Below are positions 15,878 to 18,464 of a stretch of 18,464 nt of DNA, piece after piece (within the stretch, counting starts at the first letter, position 1; every line of letters begins with the position of its first letter). The position numbers were made by a program, and so were the translations under genes. The stretch is taken from NCBI GenBank assembly GCA_934670025.1, contig CAKUOS010000043.1:1-18464 (forward strand), given 5' to 3'. The notes below the pieces were generated by a model. That model had not been told where the DNA came from and made no database searches. It worked only from the letters and a program-made list of their open reading frames with translations. The DNA comes from an uncultured Oscillospiraceae bacterium. GTDB lineage: Bacteria > Bacillota > Clostridia > Oscillospirales > Oscillospiraceae.

Positions 15878-17176
15878 TTACAGCTTTGCAAGCAGCTCGA
15901 CCGCCATTTTGAGCGCCTGCTCGCGCGTGAGCGTGGCCTGCGGACGGAGCGTGCCGTCGCCCGTGCCGCTCAGAACGCCGAGCTGCGTCAGAAGCGCGGC
16001 GTGGGGCTTTGCGTAATCCGCGATCTGCGCCTCGTCGGAGTAGGGCAGCGCGTCCGCGTCTGCGGAAGCGTCTTTGAACAGCCCATACGCGCGGCCGAGC
16101 ATCGTGATGGCCTGTTCGCGCGTGAGAAGGCCGCGCGGCGTGAAGGTTCCGTTTCCGGTGCCGTTGACGATGCCGAGCGAGGCCGCCGTCAGAATATCCG
16201 CGTCATACGTATCGGAAAACGACGCGGTGATCGCAAAGTCCGTGCCGCCCGCGGCCTCGTAGATGCGCATGGCGGTCGACGCGAACTCAAAGCGCGTCAT
16301 CGGCTGCGTCATATCCGCGCCGTAGATGCACGTGGAGATCAGCCCCTGCGCATCGGCCTTTTCCAGATACGGCACGGCCCAGGCCGAGGCGTTGGCCCAC
16401 GGCTCTGTTTTGACGGTCATGCGCGCGATGGCCTCCTCATTTTCGACCAGCCAGTCGGAATAGCTCTGCTCCCACTGGTGCGACCGCGCCCAGGCGGCGG
16501 TATCCTCCTTGAGGAAATACGTGTGGCTGATCGTGCCCGTGCGGACGTAGCCCGCGTGATCCATGCGCACGTCGAGCCAGTAATACTGTCCGTCCACGAG
16601 CACGTAATTCCACTTGTGTTCATACGTGCTGCCGTCGTTGTTGATAAAAACGCCGTCGATGAGGCGGCATTCAAAGCCCAGGCGCGTCAGAAGCACGGTC
16701 AGCAGCGCGGCGAAGTGCGCGCAGTTGCCGCTGCGCCTGAGCATCATCTCATAGGCGAAGGCGGCGACATAGGCGTTCGAGTCGCAGTCGTAGATCCACA
16801 TACCGGGCAGATCGCCGGCTGTGCGGTCGGCCTTGAATTCCGGGCGGAGGATCTCGTCCTGATATGCGCTGCTCCGCTCCAGCGCATCGCCGCCGGAGGC
16901 GGCGGCCGATTCGTCGAACCACGTCTTTCCGTCCCAGCCGTCGCGGCTGCAATTGCGGATGATCCAGTCGTAGACAGCCTGGATCTTCTGCGCGTCGGTC
17001 TGGCCTGCGGTCGGGATCTGCTTCAGAAGCTCGTCCGCGAGGTAGTCGACGCGCGCGTCGCCCGTGCGCAGCGGTTCATACGAATGCACCTGCTCGCCGG
17101 CGGCCAGCACCGGCGCCGTACACGCAAGCAGCAGCACAAGCGCAAGCACGAGCGGCAAAATACGCGGGTTTTTCAT
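15878..17176 (-). CDS. Secreted transglutaminase-fold protein with three SLH repeats
   Basis: A 432-residue exported protein. The N-terminus is a signal peptide (MKNPR, then a hydrophobic run to residue 22) with a likely cut at VLAAG; LLLAC resembles a lipobox but has Leu at -2. A transglutaminase-like core follows, with Cys152 in RSGNCAHFAALL, His187 in TYEHKWNYV and Asp202 in WLDVRMD. The triad of a papain-like cysteine protease or transglutaminase is therefore intact. The last 170 residues contain three S-layer homology repeats (about 263-310, 320-367 and 378-432; LTREQAI/LTREQAL motifs), which anchor proteins to wall polysaccharide. I chose the ATG at 17176 because GGAGG precedes it and the signal peptide begins there. 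Activity may be peptide cleavage or cross-linking at the surface; the substrate is unknown. Confidence 0.9.
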   Translation of the reverse strand: MKNPRILPLVLALVLLLACTAPVLAAGEQVHSYEPLRTGDARVDYLADELLKQIPTAGQTDAQKIQAVYDWIIRNCSRDGWDGKTWFDESAAASGGDALERSSAYQDEILRPEFKADRTAGDLPGMWIYDCDSNAYVAAFAYEMMLRRSGNCAHFAALLTVLLTRLGFECRLIDGVFINNDGSTYEHKWNYVLVDGQYYWLDVRMDHAGYVRTGTISHTYFLKEDTAAWARSHQWEQSYSDWLVENEEAIARMTVKTEPWANASAWAVPYLEKADAQGLISTCIYGADMTQPMTRFEFASTAMRIYEAAGGTDFAITASFSDTYDADILTAASLGIVNGTGNGTFTPRGLLTREQAITMLGRAYGLFKDASADADALPYSDEAQIADYAKPHAALLTQLGVLSGTGDGTLRPQATLTREQALKMAVELLAKL

Positions 17177-17212
17177 GGGATCGCCCTCCGTTTTCTCCTT
17201 TTTTACAAGTCC

Positions 17213-17241
17213 AGTATAGCCCGGCCCGCCGCGTTTGGCAA
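17213..17241 (-). promoter_or_regulatory. Promoter of the SLH transglutaminase gene
   Basis: On the minus strand TTGCCA (17241-17236) and TATACT (17218-17213) are 17 bp apart, each matching five of six consensus bases. The -35 box begins one base after the U-run of the upstream regulator's terminator. The leader is about 30 bases with a GGAGG site. Confidence 0.8.
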
Positions 17242-17242
17242 G

Positions 17243-17275
17243 AAAAAATTCCCTGCGCACGATGTGCGCAGGGAA
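17243..17275 (-). terminator. Terminator of the DtxR-family regulator gene
   Basis: A perfect 12-bp stem (17249-17260 with 17264-17275) with a 3-base loop is followed on the minus strand by six T (17248-17243). It starts 7 bases past the regulator stop codon. Confidence 0.9.
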
Positions 17276-17282
17276 ACGGGCG

Positions 17283-17666
17283 TTATTCGGGCTTTTTCGC
17301 GGTCTGCGCGGCGACATGACGGCACAGCGCGTCAAACGTCTGCTGGCTCACGTCGTGCTCGACCTTGCAGGCGTCCTCGCGCGCGGTCTGCTCGTCGACG
17401 CCGATGCGGATGAAAAACTCCGTCAGCATTTTATGCCGCGTATAGATGCGGTCCGCAATTTCCATGCCGCTCTCGGTCAGCGTAATGAGGCCGTCACGAT
17501 CCATGGTGATGAAGCCGTTCTGCTTCAATTGCTTCGTCGCATAGGTGACGCTGGGTTTCGTCACGCCGAGATGCTCCGCTACGTCGATGGAGCGAATATA
17601 CCCGTGGGCTTCGCGCATCATCAGCATGGCTTCCAGATAATCCTCTGCAGCTCTGTGTACACTCAC
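17283..17666 (-). CDS. DtxR/MntR-family metal-dependent transcriptional regulator
   Basis: A repressor of about 127 residues that binds Fe(II) or Mn(II) and then DNA. The N-terminal winged helix has SIDVAEHLGVTKPSVTYATKQL, with the recognition helix at KPSVTYATKQL, followed by the wing GFITMDRDGLITLTESG. The dimerisation domain carries metal-ligand-type residues in RIYTRHKMLTEFF and ARE-DACKVEHDVS (Glu and His). There is no C-terminal SH3-like domain, so it belongs to the short MntR-like group. The start is uncertain: GTG at 17666 gives VSVHRAAEDYLE, which fits the family N-terminus, but has only a weak GGTG upstream. GTG at 17678 and TTG at 17681 are alternatives, with AAAGG too close. It is divergent from feoA-feoA-feoB, pointing to iron control. 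Confidence 0.9.
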   Translation of the reverse strand: MSVHRAAEDYLEAMLMMREAHGYIRSIDVAEHLGVTKPSVTYATKQLKQNGFITMDRDGLITLTESGMEIADRIYTRHKMLTEFFIRIGVDEQTAREDACKVEHDVSQQTFDALCRHVAAQTAKKPE

Positions 17667-17758
17667 AGCAATTTGCACCAACCTTTCGCATGAATTTTCC
17701 TATACGTTAACACAGATAAACAAAAAATGCAAGTAAACATTTTTTTAGAAAAAACCTA

Positions 17759-17787
17759 TTGACAAGAGGGGTTAGACGTGCTAAACT
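17759..17787 (+). promoter_or_regulatory. Promoter of the feo operon
   Basis: Consensus TTGACA (17759-17764), a 17-bp spacer and TAAACT (17782-17787) give a start near 17794. The -10 box lies inside the imperfect palindrome GGTTAG/CTAAAC (17770-17786) and the start point lies at the perfect palindrome 17795-17812, so a bound repressor would block it. Confidence 0.8.
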
Positions 17788-17812
17788 CTGCGGTGGTTAG
17801 AGAGGTCTAACC
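17770..17812. promoter_or_regulatory. Tandem palindromic operators at the feo promoter
   Basis: GGTTAG, five bases, CTAAAC (17770-17786) is an imperfect dyad over the -10 box. GGTTAGA, four bases, TCTAACC (17795-17812) is a perfect dyad at the start point. The halves resemble the GGTTAG/CTAACC core of DtxR-type iron boxes, though the spacing differs from the classical box. The divergent DtxR-family gene makes its product the natural ligand. Confidence 0.6.
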
Positions 17813-17825
17813 TTTACTTTGCATC

Positions 17826-17865
17826 CGCAGTTAGACCGCTCAAATCGCAGTTAGAGCACCAAAAC
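17826..17865 (+). repeat. Two degenerate 20-bp direct repeats in the feo leader
   Basis: CGCAGTTAGA occurs at 17826-17835 and again at 17846-17855, the two 20-bp units sharing 15 of 20 bases. They carry the third and fourth GTTAGA copies of the region, 20 bp apart (about two helical turns). Both lie downstream of the predicted start, between the palindromes and the feoA ribosome binding site. Confidence 0.5.
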
Positions 17866-17896
17866 AGATAAAAAGGAAGAGGAGGCGCAGGATTTG

Positions 17897-18106
17897 ATGC
17901 CGCTCACACTTGCAAACGTTGGGGAAGAGAACATCATCCGGAGAGTCGGCGGTGGCCCGGAGACAAAGAAACATCTGGAAGACATGGGCTTTGTCGCAGG
18001 CGGGAATGTCACGGTCGTCTCCAGGATCGGCGGCAACGTCATCGTTAACGTCAAAGAAGCCCGGGTCGCCATCAGTGAAGAGATGGCCGGGAAAATCATG
18101 GTATAA
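17897..18106 (+). CDS. feoA: FeoA-type ferrous iron transport accessory protein (first copy)
   Basis: A 69-residue cytoplasmic SH3-like protein that assists the ferrous iron transporter FeoB. It has the FeoA pattern: KKHLEDMGFVAGGNVTVV in the middle (LxxMGF/I...G), then two beta strands and a C-terminal VAISEEMAGKIMV. GAGGAGG lies upstream; the ATG at 17897 and a TTG at 17894 differ by one codon and both suit the spacing. It is the first gene after the regulated promoter and lies 12 bp before a second, different FeoA. Confidence 0.9.
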   Translation: MPLTLANVGEENIIRRVGGGPETKKHLEDMGFVAGGNVTVVSRIGGNVIVNVKEARVAISEEMAGKIMV

Positions 18107-18118
18107 GGAGAGAGGAAC

Positions 18119-18340
18119 ATGAAAACGCTGAAAGAAGCCAAGGTCGGCGAAACCGTCAAGGTCACGAAGCTCGTCGGCGAAGGCGCCGTCAAGCGCCGCA
18201 TCATGGACATGGGCATCACCAAGGGCGTCGAGGTCTACGTCCGCAAGGTCGCGCCGCTCGGCGATCCGATCGAGGTCACGGTCCGCGGCTATGAGCTGTC
18301 CATCCGCAAGAACGACGCGGAAATGATCGAAGTCGGCTAA
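18119..18340 (+). CDS. feoA: FeoA-type ferrous iron transport accessory protein (second copy)
   Basis: A 73-residue SH3-like protein with the same pattern as the gene before it (VKRRIMDMGITKGVEVYVRKVAPLGDP...VRGYELSIRKNDAEMI), which is the more canonical FeoA of the two. GGAGAGAGG lies just upstream of the ATG. It is too different from the first copy to be a recent duplication. Tandem FeoA genes before FeoB are a known arrangement in Firmicutes, where the two small proteins may act together on the FeoB cytoplasmic domain. FeoB starts 67 bp later, after a small hairpin. Confidence 0.93.
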   Translation: MKTLKEAKVGETVKVTKLVGEGAVKRRIMDMGITKGVEVYVRKVAPLGDPIEVTVRGYELSIRKNDAEMIEVG

Positions 18341-18361
18341 TTTTAAAGAGTCAATACATCC

Positions 18362-18379
18362 CGGCCCGCATCCGGGCCG
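18362..18379 (+). other. Intercistronic hairpin between feoA and feoB
   Basis: CGGCCCG (18362-18368) and CGGGCCG (18373-18379) form a perfect 7-bp GC-rich stem with a 4-base loop, 16 bases ahead of the feoB ribosome binding site. There is no U-run, so it is not a terminator; it may tune feoB translation or stability. Confidence 0.45.
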
Positions 18380-18407
18380 CAAGGATGGATCTCAAAGGAG
18401 AGGAACT

Positions 18408-18464
18408 ATGGAAAAAGAAATCAGAATTGCCCTCGCGGGCAACCCGAACTGCGGCAAAACGACG
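18408..18464 (+). CDS. feoB: Ferrous iron transport protein B, N-terminal fragment (cut by window edge)
   Basis: Only the first 19 codons are visible, beginning MEKEIRIALAGNPNCGKTT. AAAGGAGAGG precedes the ATG. GNPNCGKTT is the G1 nucleotide-binding motif in the exact form typical of the FeoB GTPase domain, which sits at the N-terminus of this large membrane transporter for Fe(II). Two feoA genes directly upstream make the assignment firm despite the short sequence. The membrane part lies outside the window. Confidence 0.93.
   Translation, partial: MEKEIRIALAGNPNCGKTT

Noticed and set aside
17177..17335. N-terminal extension of the SLH protein to 17335
   Set aside because: It would bury the signal peptide and overlap the promoter, a terminator and the regulator gene; ATG 17176 has GGAGG and starts the signal peptide.
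17235..17693. Plus-strand open frame opposite the DtxR-family gene, and an out-of-frame ATG at 17691 on the minus strand
   Set aside because: Both are out of frame with the clear winged-helix protein and contain no recognisable domain.
17897..18340. Tandem feoA genes as a recent duplication or assembly artefact
   Set aside because: The two proteins share only the family pattern and differ at most positions, at both DNA and protein level.

Overview
The window reads as chromosomal DNA from a GC-rich Firmicute, most likely a gut-type clostridium of the Oscillospiraceae/Ruminococcaceae kind (an inference from gene content and style). The support is strong AGGAGG-type ribosome binding sites, sigma-A promoters with 16-17 bp spacers, a CUT2 sugar ABC transporter with a clostridial-style lipoprotein, an SLH-domain surface protein and a DtxR-family regulator beside feoA-feoA-feoB. 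I see no phage, IS element, CRISPR array, tRNA or rRNA. The window cuts a gene at each end.

Layout. (1) Positions 1-3148, minus strand: a tightly coupled operon (two ATGA stop/start overlaps) of a sugar-1-phosphate nucleotidyltransferase, a NahK-like sugar 1-kinase, UDP-glucose 4-epimerase (galE) and the start of an unassigned gene. Together the first three would turn a free hexose or N-acetylhexosamine into a UDP-sugar. Its promoter region holds a perfect 14-bp inverted repeat, one arm inside the promoter. (2) 3375-4541, plus strand: a divergent AraC-family regulator with its own promoter and terminator. (3) 4930-14541, plus strand: a sugar-uptake and catabolic operon behind a good promoter at 4758-4786. 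It encodes a DUF5107/TPR protein, a Gfo/Idh/MocA oxidoreductase, a CUT2 permease, a sugar-binding lipoprotein, an unusual CUT2 permease fused to a double-domain ATPase, a 145-residue protein I cannot assign, and a second Gfo/Idh/MocA oxidoreductase. It closes with a strong terminator. (4) 14726-15823: the conserved GTPase/ATPase ychF with its own promoter and a terminator shared with the convergent next gene. (5) 15878-17176, minus strand: a secreted transglutaminase-fold protein with three SLH repeats. (6) 17283-17666, minus strand: a DtxR/MntR-family metal regulator, divergent from (7) feoA-feoA-feoB at 17897 to the right edge, whose promoter is covered with GTTAGA-type repeats and a palindrome.

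How it fits together. The AraC regulator sits between two carbohydrate operons and is the obvious candidate to control one or both. The plus-strand operon imports an unknown sugar or polyol through a two-permease CUT2 system in which one permease is covalently joined to the ATPase. It then offers two NAD(P)-dependent dehydrogenases and a cytoplasmic DUF5107 protein to process it; the substrate cannot be read from the sequence. The right end is a separate metal-homeostasis module in which the DtxR-family protein probably senses Fe(II) or Mn(II) and represses feo.
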